In this document: positions 55,895 through 64,000 of the stretch, piece after piece
Layout: the number at the start of each line of letters is the position of its first letter
How positions within the stretch are numbered: the stretch's first letter is position 1
Source of the DNA: Nodularia spumigena CCY9414
Lineage (GTDB): Bacteria; Cyanobacteriota; Cyanobacteriia; Cyanobacteriales; Nostocaceae
Assembly (NCBI RefSeq): GCF_000340565.2
Contig: NZ_CP007203.1
Coordinates: 4,465,989-4,529,988 of the forward strand
Direction of reading: 5' to 3'
Length of the DNA: 64,000 nt
Made by a program: the position numbers and the translations under genes
The notes under the pieces: generated by a model
Databases searched by the model: none
What the model saw: only the letters and a program-made list of their open reading frames with translations
What the model was told of the DNA's origin: nothing

Positions 55895-57583
55895 ATGGAA
55901 ACAGGTTATTTAGATCATCAAGCATACCGTTGGAATCAGGAAAACTACTCTAGCAGACGGCGCTTTGTGGACATTTGGTCTTTTGTCTTGACCTTAATGT
56001 TCAAGCTTTGGCGTTACAACAAATCTTGGAGTTACCCTGGCGGTGTGACTGAGGTCAAGCAAGTTGCAAGACGCAAAGCCCAAGCGGTCTGGATTCGTAA
56101 TACCCTATTAGAGTTAGGCCCCACTTTTATTAAAGTCGGGCAGTTATTTTCTACCCGTGCTGATATATTTCCCGGCGAGTATGTCGAAGAATTGGCAAAA
56201 TTACAGGATAAAGTGCCAGCCTTCAGCTATGAGCAAGTAGAAGCAAGTATTGAGGAGGAATTAGGTAAGAAAATTCCGGAATTATTTCATAATTTTGAAG
56301 CGATTCCCCTGGCGGCTGCTAGTTTAGGACAAGTACACAAAGCTGTGCTGCACACCGGGGAAGAAGTTGTGGTGAAAATTCAGCGTCCTGGACTAAAGAA
56401 GCTATTTGAAATCGATTTACAGATTCTCAAGGGTATCACCCGCTATTTTCAAAACCACCCGAAATGGGGTCGGGGGCGCGATTGGCTGGGAATTTACGAA
56501 GAATGTTGTCGCATTCTTTGGGAAGAAATTGATTATCTCAATGAAGGTCGTAATGCTGATACTTTTCGCCGCAACTTTCGGGGCTATGAATGGGTAAAAG
56601 TCCCTAGGGTTTATTGGCGTTATGCTTCACCCAAAATATTAACTTTAGAATATGTCCCTGGAATTAAAATTAGCCAATATGAAGCTTTAGAAGCCGCAGG
56701 TTTAGATCGTAAGTTGTTAGCACGTCTTGGCGCTCAAGCTTATTTGTTGCAGCTGCTAAATAATGGCTTTTTCCATGCCGATCCTCACCCTGGTAATATT
56801 GCGGTGAGTCCCAATGGTGACTTAATTTTCTACGACTTCGGCATGATGGGGCAGATTCAGTCTAATGTGCGTGAAGGATTGATGGAAACGCTGTTTGGTA
56901 TTGCTCAAAAAGATGGCGATCGCGTTGTCCAGTCTCTGATCGATTTAGGGGCGATCGCCCCGACTGAGGATATGGGGCCAGTGCGGCGTTCTGTCCAGTA
57001 TATGCTAGACCATTTCATGGATCAGCCCTTTGAAAATCAGTCTGTGGCCGCAATCAGTGACGACCTGTATGAATTAGCTTATAATCAGCCATTTAGATTC
57101 CCTGCAACCTTCACTTTTGTGATGCGAGCTTTTTCTACTCTAGAGGGGGTAGGCAAAGGTTTAGATCCAGATTTTAACTTTATGGAAGTTGCCCAACCTT
57201 ATGCAATGCAACTAATAACAGATATGAATGGTTCTGATAATAATAGCTTTATCAATGAGTTAAGTCGCCAAGCAGTTCAAGTCAGTACAACTGCATTCGG
57301 TTTACCCCGGAGATTAGAGGATACATTAGAAAAATTAGAACGCGGTGATATGCGTGTGCGTGTTCGTTCTATAGAAACCGAACGTCTACTACGAAGGCAA
57401 AGTAATATTCAATTAGGCACAACCTACGCTTTAATTATCAGTGGATTTACTCTTTCCGCTACAATTTTATTGGTAAATCGTTATGTATGGCTGGCTGTGC
57501 TAGCTGGTTTAATTGCCGCAGCATTATCAGTCATCCTGATTCGCTTGCTCTCACGCCTCGACCGTTATGACCGCACGTATTAA
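55895..57583 (+). CDS. ABC1/UbiB-family atypical kinase
   Basis: From METGYLDHQAYRWNQENY the product is 562 aa; a TTG 26 codons earlier is possible but unsupported. The family motifs are KxGQ (FIKVGQLFSTRADIFP), AAASLGQVHKA (the Ala-rich nucleotide loop), VVVKIQRPGL, LTLEYVPGIKIS, NGFFHADPHPGNIAV and LIFYDFGMMGQ. C-terminal membrane helices follow (ALIISGFTLSATILLVNRYV, LAVLAGLIAAALSVILIRLL). Such proteins act in quinone or lipid homeostasis in thylakoids. A PP2C gene follows 15 bases after the stop. Confidence 0.94.
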   Translation: METGYLDHQAYRWNQENYSSRRRFVDIWSFVLTLMFKLWRYNKSWSYPGGVTEVKQVARRKAQAVWIRNTLLELGPTFIKVGQLFSTRADIFPGEYVEELAKLQDKVPAFSYEQVEASIEEELGKKIPELFHNFEAIPLAAASLGQVHKAVLHTGEEVVVKIQRPGLKKLFEIDLQILKGITRYFQNHPKWGRGRDWLGIYEECCRILWEEIDYLNEGRNADTFRRNFRGYEWVKVPRVYWRYASPKILTLEYVPGIKISQYEALEAAGLDRKLLARLGAQAYLLQLLNNGFFHADPHPGNIAVSPNGDLIFYDFGMMGQIQSNVREGLMETLFGIAQKDGDRVVQSLIDLGAIAPTEDMGPVRRSVQYMLDHFMDQPFENQSVAAISDDLYELAYNQPFRFPATFTFVMRAFSTLEGVGKGLDPDFNFMEVAQPYAMQLITDMNGSDNNSFINELSRQAVQVSTTAFGLPRRLEDTLEKLERGDMRVRVRSIETERLLRRQSNIQLGTTYALIISGFTLSATILLVNRYVWLAVLAGLIAAALSVILIRLLSRLDRYDRTY

Positions 57584-57598
57584 TTGTTCTCAAAAATT

Positions 57599-58339
57599 AT
57601 GAAACTTAACTTCACGGGTTTTAGCGACCCGGGACTTATTCGTTCTAGTAACCAGGATGCTTTCTATATCGACCCTGAAGGGCGATTTTTTATTGTTGCT
57701 GATGGTATGGGTGGTCATGCTGGGGGTGAACAAGCAAGTCGCATCGCCACGCAAGAAATTCAAGGGTTTTTGGTGTCCCACTGGGATGATAGTGAATCTA
57801 CTCCCAAATTGCTAGAAAAAGCCCTATGGGAAGCAAACAAAGCCATTGTACATGATCAGCAACAGCATCCCGAACGCTCTGATATGGGTACTACAGTGGT
57901 CGCAGTGGTTTTTCGCTCACCTGATTGTCCTTGGTGCGCTCACGTTGGTGACTCCAGATTATATCGGTTTAGGGAGTCGCAATTACAACTGGTCACGGAA
58001 GACCATACTTGGGTAGCCAGGGCTATAAAAATAGGTGAAATTACTGAAGAAGAAGCTCGAAATCACCCCTACCGCCATATATTATCCCGGTGTTTGGGAA
58101 GGGAAGACTTGCATAAAGTTGATGTGCAACCGCTAGATGTTAAGATAGGCGATCGCCTGCTTTTATGCAGTGATGGTTTGACCGAAGAACTGAACAATCA
58201 AAATATTGCTGAACACCTGGGCAAATCTCCCATATTGGAAACAGCTTCCCTTTCTCTAATTGAAGCCGCCAAAGCCCAGGGTGGACACGATAACATCACA
58301 ATCGTCATGGTCTCGCTGGAAGAAAACGCTCCAGGATAG
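57599..58339 (+). CDS. PP2C-type serine/threonine phosphatase (Stp1-like)
   Basis: From MKLNFTGFSDPGLIRSSNQD the product is 246 aa, a stand-alone bacterial PP2C. It has SNQDAFYIDP, VADGMGGHAGGEQAS, MGTTVVAVVF, AHVGDSRLYRF, LSRCLGRED, LLLCSDGLTEE and GHDNITIVMVSLE; all metal-binding Asp are present. It is directly downstream of the UbiB-like kinase gene and probably co-transcribed, a pairing worth noting though no direct link is known. Confidence 0.94.
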   Translation: MKLNFTGFSDPGLIRSSNQDAFYIDPEGRFFIVADGMGGHAGGEQASRIATQEIQGFLVSHWDDSESTPKLLEKALWEANKAIVHDQQQHPERSDMGTTVVAVVFRSPDCPWCAHVGDSRLYRFRESQLQLVTEDHTWVARAIKIGEITEEEARNHPYRHILSRCLGREDLHKVDVQPLDVKIGDRLLLCSDGLTEELNNQNIAEHLGKSPILETASLSLIEAAKAQGGHDNITIVMVSLEENAPG

Positions 58340-59020
58340 TTGAAATTTGTCATTTGGGATTTTCCGACCCAACAGCCCATAGGTTCTTTGGGGCGGATAC
58401 CCCGCCCCTAGTGGGCTAATGACTAATGACTAATGACTCCGTGTAGCGGATTGATTTGAGATTGGTTTTGACCAAAAACAGCTAACTCAAAATCCCAAAT
58501 AGCTGATAAATCATTTTTTTAGTAGATATACTCAGGAATTTGTTCAACCTGAGCATTTTTCCTATTTGCAACTTGATACAAATACTTTTAACCTCCAAAT
58601 TACCTATTGGAGACTGATACTGCAAAATTTCGTTAATTGACTTCTTGCACCTAATGATGTATGGCGAATATAATTAACGCTTAATACCTTTTGCTACCCC
58701 TCGACCAGCAGATCCTTACAGGAGAAGTTGAAATCAGTGGGAAGTAAATCAGGGTATTCCAACTAAATTACCGATGGTATGCAAAAAGTGATTTCTACCC
58801 AAGATTTGCTTTGGTCAACCTAGGTTATACATCAGTTGGTTGAAGTGCAAGATATGAAAACAACAAACTTACCCATAAGGATGTGGGCAATTCGTCAAAC
58901 AATTGTTATCTTTCTTAATACAGAGGTACAAATGGATGAACTATACTGACCCACTTATTATACCTTTGGGATTTGTGTCAGCGATATAAATTTTACCCGT
59001 TGTTTTTCTCGGAGTTTATT
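58340..59020. other. Long upstream region of nblA
   Basis: The 681-base gap holds a short GGGGCGGATACCCCGCCCC palindrome near 58391 and a TAATGAC array (58414-58438), then AT-rich sequence up to nblA. A TATTAT-like -10 element lies near 58956. I looked for an NtcA box (GTA-N8-TAC) and did not find a clean one. No ORF is convincing. Confidence 0.6.
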
Positions 59021-59218
59021 ATGAGCCAACCCATCGAACTATCTTTGGAACAGCAATTTAGCATCCGCTCCTTTGCTACCCAAGTACAGCACATGAGTAA
59101 CGATCAAGCTAAAGATTTTTTAGTCAAGCTTTATGAACAAATGATGGTGCGCGAAGCAACTTATCAAGAGTTGCTCAAGCATCAGTGGGGCTTGGATTCA
59201 GGTTCCACTATGGCATAG
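59021..59218 (+). CDS. nblA: Phycobilisome degradation protein NblA
   Basis: A 65-aa protein from the ATG preceded by CGGAG, MSQPIELSLEQQFSIRSFAT onward. The helical hairpin with QHMSNDQAKDFLVKLYEQMMVREATYQELLKHQW is the NblA signature. It binds phycobiliproteins and brings them to the Clp protease when nitrogen or sulfur is short. An earlier in-frame start adds 16 unlikely residues. The long upstream region suggests complex stress control. Confidence 0.96.
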   Translation: MSQPIELSLEQQFSIRSFATQVQHMSNDQAKDFLVKLYEQMMVREATYQELLKHQWGLDSGSTMA

Positions 59219-59865
59219 AGAGTATGTGTGTCGCAGTGGGCGACCTCCTTCTCTTGCTTAGTTCCACGGAGGAAACGAGCTGGGGATGCTGGGGCGTCAA
59301 CTCAAATAAACAAGTTAATCCTCATAATTCCAGACTTCAAGCTTTACTTAGCCAGATCAGAAGCTCTCTATTGTTTTTCCAATCTACTGTGGCTTTGGGG
59401 TGAAATTAATCATACTCATCGGTATGTTTCAATATATACAGACGCTGATTTTTTCTGCCTACAGGCGATGAGATTCTTGACATTTGGCGCTGTTTGAATC
59501 CCGCTAAACAGCCTCTACTCCATGAGTTCAATGATCTGTGATCTTTGTACTCATGTAAATGCAATTTTGCAATTGTCATTAATAGTCATTATATTTTTTA
59601 TAAATAACGCTTACAACTAGTTAGAGATTTTTCTTAACAAAGTTTTACATTATCTAAAAACGACAATTTATGATATATGGTTGGGGTCTGACATAGAAAA
59701 TTCAACTCCAATGTTCAATAAATGTGACTAATACCTATACAGTAGGTAGTAGATTTCTCCTGATGTGTGATGATTTTCAGCACTTGGAGATGGAGATATT
59801 TTTAGTTTGCCCAATTTTGCCTAACTAGATATCCTTTATATACAACTTACGCAGAATTACCCAGT
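59219..59865. other. Intergenic region downstream of nblA
   Basis: A 647-base stretch. The first 280 bases are of coding-like composition, with overlapping short frames in different phases and no match that I recognise. The rest is AT-rich. No tRNA or strong hairpin was seen. A remnant of a lost gene is possible. Confidence 0.5.
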
Positions 59866-60360
59866 TTATGCTGACTGACGCTGTAAGCTAGCTTCCATTG
59901 TATTGGTTAAGACATGACCTGCCATAAAGGTACTGCTGAGATAATAGGTCTGTTCGGAGATGCGATGTATGGTTTCAAAGCCGCTACGACGTTGGCGATC
60001 GCCTATTACCCAGTAATGCTGCATAATTGTATCTACACCAATCCAACCCTCACCTTCAATCTTGCCTAAAACATTGTGTTGCAGTAAAAAACTATACTGA
60101 CGCTCTCCATTGTCCAACCGCCCCTTATATTGCAGAGAGATTTCCGAGCGATCGCTACTTGGAAATATGAGCTTTGTGGCCATAGTGAACCAGTTATCTC
60201 GACTCCAAGCCACCAAGGTCATACCTTTAACGCTGATTGGCATACCATGACGCTCCAGCCAATTGCCTTCCATCGTCCAGCGCCCTGGTTCCAATAAAAA
60301 AGTGTGAGCCACCTTGTATGTTCCTTGTCTTGATCCAATAACCCAAGTACAGCACGACAT
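59866..60360 (-). CDS. Conserved hypothetical protein, likely beta-barrel fold
   Basis: A 164-aa soluble protein with a regular strand pattern (GRWTMEGNWLERHGMPISVK, FLLQHNVLGKIEGEGWIGVD, MQHYWVIGDRQRRSGFETIH). This resembles a small lipocalin-like or DUF3598-type barrel but lacks any residue set I can tie to a function. It carries no signal peptide. No operon partner is evident; anmK lies 103 bases upstream of it on the same strand. Confidence 0.75.
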   Translation of the reverse strand: MSCCTWVIGSRQGTYKVAHTFLLEPGRWTMEGNWLERHGMPISVKGMTLVAWSRDNWFTMATKLIFPSSDRSEISLQYKGRLDNGERQYSFLLQHNVLGKIEGEGWIGVDTIMQHYWVIGDRQRRSGFETIHRISEQTYYLSSTFMAGHVLTNTMEASLQRQSA

Positions 60361-60423
60361 AACTCCTAAGTATAAATACCACTGCCATAGTGATTTGCCT
60401 TCAAGATCAGGGGGGTGATAAAC

Positions 60424-60466
60424 AATTCTAAATTCTAAATTCTAAATTCTAAATTCTAAATTCTAA
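60424..60466. repeat. ATTCTAA heptamer array reaching into the anmK stop
   Basis: Six tandem ATTCTAA units. The last unit supplies the TAG stop codon of anmK (60463-60465, minus strand). Confidence 0.85.
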
Positions 60467-61665
60467 ATATCAACCCGACTTATCCCTAGTTGTGAATGAA
60501 TTTCTCCCAAAAGTATTTCACAAGGTGCGCCAGTAGCAGCAGGTAAGTTACCAGGAAGCCCCAGTTGTCGCCAGTAGGCTAAAACAGCAAAGGCGATCGC
60601 TTCTTTAAAATCAGCATTCAAACCGACTTCATCTGTAGTCAACACTGGTACTGATGGCAACAATAACTGTAACCTTTGTTTTAAATAGAGATTACGACTC
60701 CCGCCACCGCACAATAACACCTGTTGTGGCATTTCGGGTAAAAAACTCTGATAACTGTGAGCAATGCTAGCAACAGTCAGTTCTGTGAGTGTCGCCAGTA
60801 GGTCAGCCGGATTTAATTGGTACGGTTCAGCATCTTTTAAACACTGATGCAGGTAAGCCACACCAAATAACTCACGACCTGTAGATTTAGGCGGCGGTAA
60901 ATGAAAGTAATCTTCCTGGAGCCATTGTGCGACTAATGAATCACAGGGAATACCACTAGCTGCCCAATTACCATTTTCATCATAGGACTTAGCACCATCA
61001 GTTAAATGTTGCACTGCCAAATCTAATAAACTATTTCCCGGACCGGTATCCCAAGCGCGAATTTTTGAGAGCCAGTAACCACGACGCGGCGGAATGTAAG
61101 CAACATTGCCAATTCCACCAATATTTTGAATACAACGTCCCTCGGCTGAATCACTGAGCAAAAAAGCATCTACTCTCGGCACAAGGGGCGCACCATGACC
61201 ACCAACATTGATATCCGCCAAGCGAAAATTACTCACAGTGGTAATTCCCGTCACATGAGCAATCAAAGCACCGCGACCTAATTGCAAGCTATAACCCAGA
61301 CAGTTGGATTTTTGACGAACCCCTTGGGGCGGTCGATGGTAAACAGTTTGACCGTGGGAACCAATCAAAGTTGCGGGCTGGTGACCAATTTGGATATTTT
61401 GAGCAGCTTGGGCAAAGGCTAAGGCGATCGCATCATCTATTTCTGCTAATTCTGCCATAGAAATGGCAACCCCAGCGCCCACGGCTAAAATTTTTGCTCT
61501 CAATTCGGGTGTGTAGGGATATGTTTCCCCTGCTAGCAACGAAACCTTCAAATCCAAATCACTACCAGAAATCTCTACCAAAGCAGCATCGATACCATCG
61601 ACGGAAGTGCCGCTAATTAAACCGATAACGCGAGTAGGTACGGTAACTTTTTTAGTCGGAGGCAT
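60463..61665 (-). CDS. anmK: Anhydro-N-acetylmuramic acid kinase (AnmK)
   Basis: From the ATG giving [20 protein letters not shown] the product is 400 aa; a TTG start 13 codons earlier is also possible. [55 protein letters not shown] and [13 protein letters not shown] are clear. It phosphorylates and opens 1,6-anhydro-MurNAc so that cell-wall sugar can be recycled. No other recycling gene is nearby. The C-terminal end abuts the heptamer array. Confidence 0.95.
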   Translation of the reverse strand: MPPTKKVTVPTRVIGLISGTSVDGIDAALVEISGSDLDLKVSLLAGETYPYTPELRAKILAVGAGVAISMAELAEIDDAIALAFAQAAQNIQIGHQPATLIGSHGQTVYHRPPQGVRQKSNCLGYSLQLGRGALIAHVTGITTVSNFRLADINVGGHGAPLVPRVDAFLLSDSAEGRCIQNIGGIGNVAYIPPRRGYWLSKIRAWDTGPGNSLLDLAVQHLTDGAKSYDENGNWAASGIPCDSLVAQWLQEDYFHLPPPKSTGRELFGVAYLHQCLKDAEPYQLNPADLLATLTELTVASIAHSYQSFLPEMPQQVLLCGGGSRNLYLKQRLQLLLPSVPVLTTDEVGLNADFKEAIAFAVLAYWRQLGLPGNLPAATGAPCEILLGEIHSQLGISRVDI

Positions 61666-61905
61666 TGGCAGAGATTCTTTTCTAGATTGCAAATGTGTAT
61701 TCAATTTATAACTCTAATGTTGGTTGGGGGCAATTGAGGCAGAAGCTTTTAAAACGATCAAATCCTGGGCAGTTGCTTCCCCACTCCTTCTATTGCGATC
61801 GCCATCAATTCCCATCGAATTACTAGATCACAGCGATATTCAAGGTAATTCAGTTCACACCGCCTGCGGTACGATAAAAGGTAGAATCAATTAACTTTTC
61901 TCGTA

Positions 61906-63363
61906 ATGAATCTGGCCCAAACTCCCAACAACGAAAACTCTCACAATCCTTTTCTCACCCTCAACTACGAACCAGCATTAGAATCTTTGGGTGATGATTA
62001 CTACGACGAGGTAAGTGCGGCGGATTTTCCCCAGCATATCTTACGCTGGCGCAATGATGCATTGTTACCTCTTTTGGGACTAAACCCCCAAGCCGTTACA
62101 GACGCAGATTTTAGCAACGCCTTTGGTAAATTTCAGGGACGCAAACCATTATTAGCATTGCGTTACCACGGCTATCAGTTCGGCACATATAATCCTAACT
62201 TAGGTGATGGTAGAGGCTTTCTCTACGGACAAATCCGCGCTACTGATGGCCAATTGTACGACTTTGGCACAAAAGGAAGTGGTAAAACCCCCTACTCTCG
62301 TGGCGGTGATGGAATGCTTACACTTAAAGGTGGAGTGCGAGAAGTTCTCGCAGCAGAAGCATTACACCAATTAGGGGTACGCACCTCGCGCTGTTTGACC
62401 ATGATTGAAACCGGCTTATCCCTGTGGCGGGGTGATGAACCATCACCGACACGCTCATCTGTGATGGTCAGGGTGAACAGTTCCCATATACGTTTTGGCA
62501 CTTTTGAACGCTTGCATTATTTGCAGCGACCAGATTTAAGTAAGAAACTTTTAGACCACGTAATTCAGTATTATTACCCTCATTTAATTGAGGAAAAAAA
62601 TCAATATGTTTTATTTTATGCAGAACTAGTCAAACGGGTAGCAGAACTAACAGCGCAATGGATGGCGGCTGGCTTTTGTCATGCAGTCCTGAATACTGAC
62701 AATATGTCAATTACCGGGGAAAGCTTTGACTATGGCCCTTATGCGTTCATTCCTACTTATGACCCATACTTTACAGCTGCCTATTTCGACTACTATAGAC
62801 GCTACTGTTATAGCCATCAACCAAGTATTTGTCAATTGAATTTAGAAATGCTTCAGGAACCATTAAAGGCAATTATTGACAAAGCCGAAATGGAGTCAGC
62901 ATTAACAAAATTCAATCAGTATTATCAAGCTGAATATCGCTCGTTAATGTTGAAAAAATTGGGTTTTGAAGAGTTGCAATTGCCAGAAGCAAATGAACTC
63001 TTAAACTTAACGATTCAATTCTTACAAGACAGCCAAGTTGGTTATCACCAGTTTTTCTATGAAATGGCGGTTAATTTTGCAAATACATGGCGAGATGATC
63101 CAGAAATGGTGATGAAAGGTTCTGATCTTATATCAACTTCTGGAGAGTTAAAGATTTTTGAGAATTGGTGTGTGCTTTATCATAAAATCCTCAATTATTT
63201 GGACTCTGAATACATGGATGTAATAGCCCAAACTCTTGCTAAAAATAATCCCCAAACAGCATTATTAAGACCGTTGATTGAATCGGTTTGGGAACCTATC
63301 GCCCAAGAAGATAACTGGCAACCTTTTGATGATTTAGTCAAAAAAATTACATCCCATAGCTAG
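61906..63363 (+). CDS. selO: SelO/YdiU family protein AMPylase
   Basis: A 485-aa pseudokinase-fold enzyme that transfers AMP to Ser/Thr/Tyr of proteins, linked to redox response. [38 protein letters not shown] (ATP-binding Lys and Arg), [28 protein letters not shown] with the metal-binding Asn/Asp, and [14 protein letters not shown] (DYG) match the family. There is no terminal selenocysteine/Cys motif, as in many bacterial forms. Its length is in range. Confidence 0.92.
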   Translation: MNLAQTPNNENSHNPFLTLNYEPALESLGDDYYDEVSAADFPQHILRWRNDALLPLLGLNPQAVTDADFSNAFGKFQGRKPLLALRYHGYQFGTYNPNLGDGRGFLYGQIRATDGQLYDFGTKGSGKTPYSRGGDGMLTLKGGVREVLAAEALHQLGVRTSRCLTMIETGLSLWRGDEPSPTRSSVMVRVNSSHIRFGTFERLHYLQRPDLSKKLLDHVIQYYYPHLIEEKNQYVLFYAELVKRVAELTAQWMAAGFCHAVLNTDNMSITGESFDYGPYAFIPTYDPYFTAAYFDYYRRYCYSHQPSICQLNLEMLQEPLKAIIDKAEMESALTKFNQYYQAEYRSLMLKKLGFEELQLPEANELLNLTIQFLQDSQVGYHQFFYEMAVNFANTWRDDPEMVMKGSDLISTSGELKIFENWCVLYHKILNYLDSEYMDVIAQTLAKNNPQTALLRPLIESVWEPIAQEDNWQPFDDLVKKITSHS

Positions 63364-63510
63364 TGATTTCTTAAAACTCCACAGACTACAAATGCAACTT
63401 TTTCTGCATTCCGCAAAAGTAAAAATTTATGTTTTTTTCTAGTTCACCTTTTGCATATTTGCTTACATAGTGCAGTCTCTGAGTTCTTCCAGGCGCGATG
63501 GGACAACAAA

Positions 63511-64000
63511 ATGGAGCATGATCGCGAAGTCTGTTTGGCAGCTGGTATGGATGACTACATTAGCAAACCTGTACAACTTCAAGAGTTAGCCCTAGCACTG
63601 AGTAAATCCCAACCCCGCAATCGTTCTGAATTAAATTCTACCAAAACTATGTTTTCTCATGTCCCCAGAGGAGGGCAAATTATCACCCGGAATATGGAAC
63701 AGACTATAATTGATACTAAAATTCTTAATTGCTTACGAGATATGATGTCAGGAGATGAGGCGGCATTTCAGCAACTACTCAATTGTTATCTGACAGAAGC
63801 TCCTAAGTCTATACAAATTATCAAAGCATCACGGGCAACTCAAGATGTCGAGGCTTTATGGCAGGCTGCTCACTCTCTTAAGTCTAGTAGTGCCTCTGTT
63901 GGAGCTACAACTTTAGCACAAATCTGCCAACAGATAGAAGTCAAAGGACGAAGTAGTGATTTAGAAAGCAGTGAAGACATCTGCTCACAACTTTACAAGG
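63511..64000 (+). pseudogene. 5'-truncated response regulator fragment joined to an Hpt domain, runs off window end
   Basis: From ATG the frame reads MEHDREVCLAAGMDDYISKP, the last quarter of a receiver domain. A linker and an HPt domain with AAHSLKSSSASVGATTLAQI follow, where His is the phosphotransfer residue. The frame is open upstream to about 63367, but that part is not receiver-like, so most of the receiver, including its Asp, has been lost. The Hpt part is intact as far as visible and continues beyond the window. Confidence 0.75.

Noticed and set aside
59185-59497. Overlapping small frames downstream of nblA
   Set aside because: No ribosome site, mixed phases and no similarity to any family I know; recorded only as a possible gene remnant.

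Overview
The window is a chromosomal segment of a filamentous, heterocyst-type cyanobacterium of the Nostoc/Anabaena group. It carries psaD, psbZ, psb35, nblA, ftrV and a full set of acyl-lipid desaturases. The HIP1 palindrome GCGATCGC is frequent, and intergenic regions are full of the heptanucleotide tandem repeats typical of Nostocales. Most genes are ordinary housekeeping genes in short or single-gene units, so the unusual material stands out against them.

Layout. 0-3.4 kb: 3' part of a GAF-histidine kinase, psaD, trpE. 3.5-10.5 kb: an AT-rich, HIP1-poor pair of very large genes on the minus strand. One encodes an SF2-like helicase/ATPase of 1201 aa and the other an unrecognised 1004-aa protein. 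A 117-bp MITE lies between them and a 37-nt perfect palindrome sits just upstream of the first start codon. This is my best candidate for an undescribed system, possibly defensive. 10.5-16.3 kb: purS-purQ, a Fur-family regulator (probably Zur), an NfeD/SPFH pair and a large zinc-ribbon PP2C protein. 16.7-24.4 kb: ftrV, membrane proteins, an APH-kinase fusion, rplY-purA, an adenosine-deaminase-like gene and a rhodanese without its Cys. 24.5-33.1 kb: mutL, menH, a lambda-R-like lysozyme with a probable non-AUG start, an SDR pair, YjbQ, psb35, a TerB-like protein, rsmB and a secreted protein.

33.1-42.5 kb: two tandem GH100 invertases, a WD40-DnaJ protein with a duplicated 3' end, a ferredoxin-type vinyl-reductase family gene, a GxxExxY gene bracketed by inverted repeats, and a PLP lyase. 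42.5-47.5 kb: desC-desA-desB-desD. The desB and desD leaders are duplicates of each other, and the desD leader keeps a fossil of the desB GTG start. Together these enzymes would introduce delta-9, delta-12, omega-3 and delta-6 double bonds into membrane lipids. 47.5-55.2 kb: a ProA paralogue whose catalytic Cys position is Val, tRNA-Gly(GCC), ribH, psbZ, a DHH-CBS-tRNA nucleotidyltransferase and two Uma2-type genes (one frameshifted). 55.4-64 kb: a small conserved protein, an ABC1/UbiB kinase with a PP2C phosphatase, nblA, anmK, selO and a 5'-truncated REC-Hpt fragment running off the end.

Several repeat families recur. They include heptamer arrays, composite elements with heptamer arms and a conserved core, a GC-rich hairpin element, and a ~106-bp MITE present twice. 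Some supply coding sequence or stop codons to neighbouring genes. All family assignments come from reading motifs in the translations; no database search was run.
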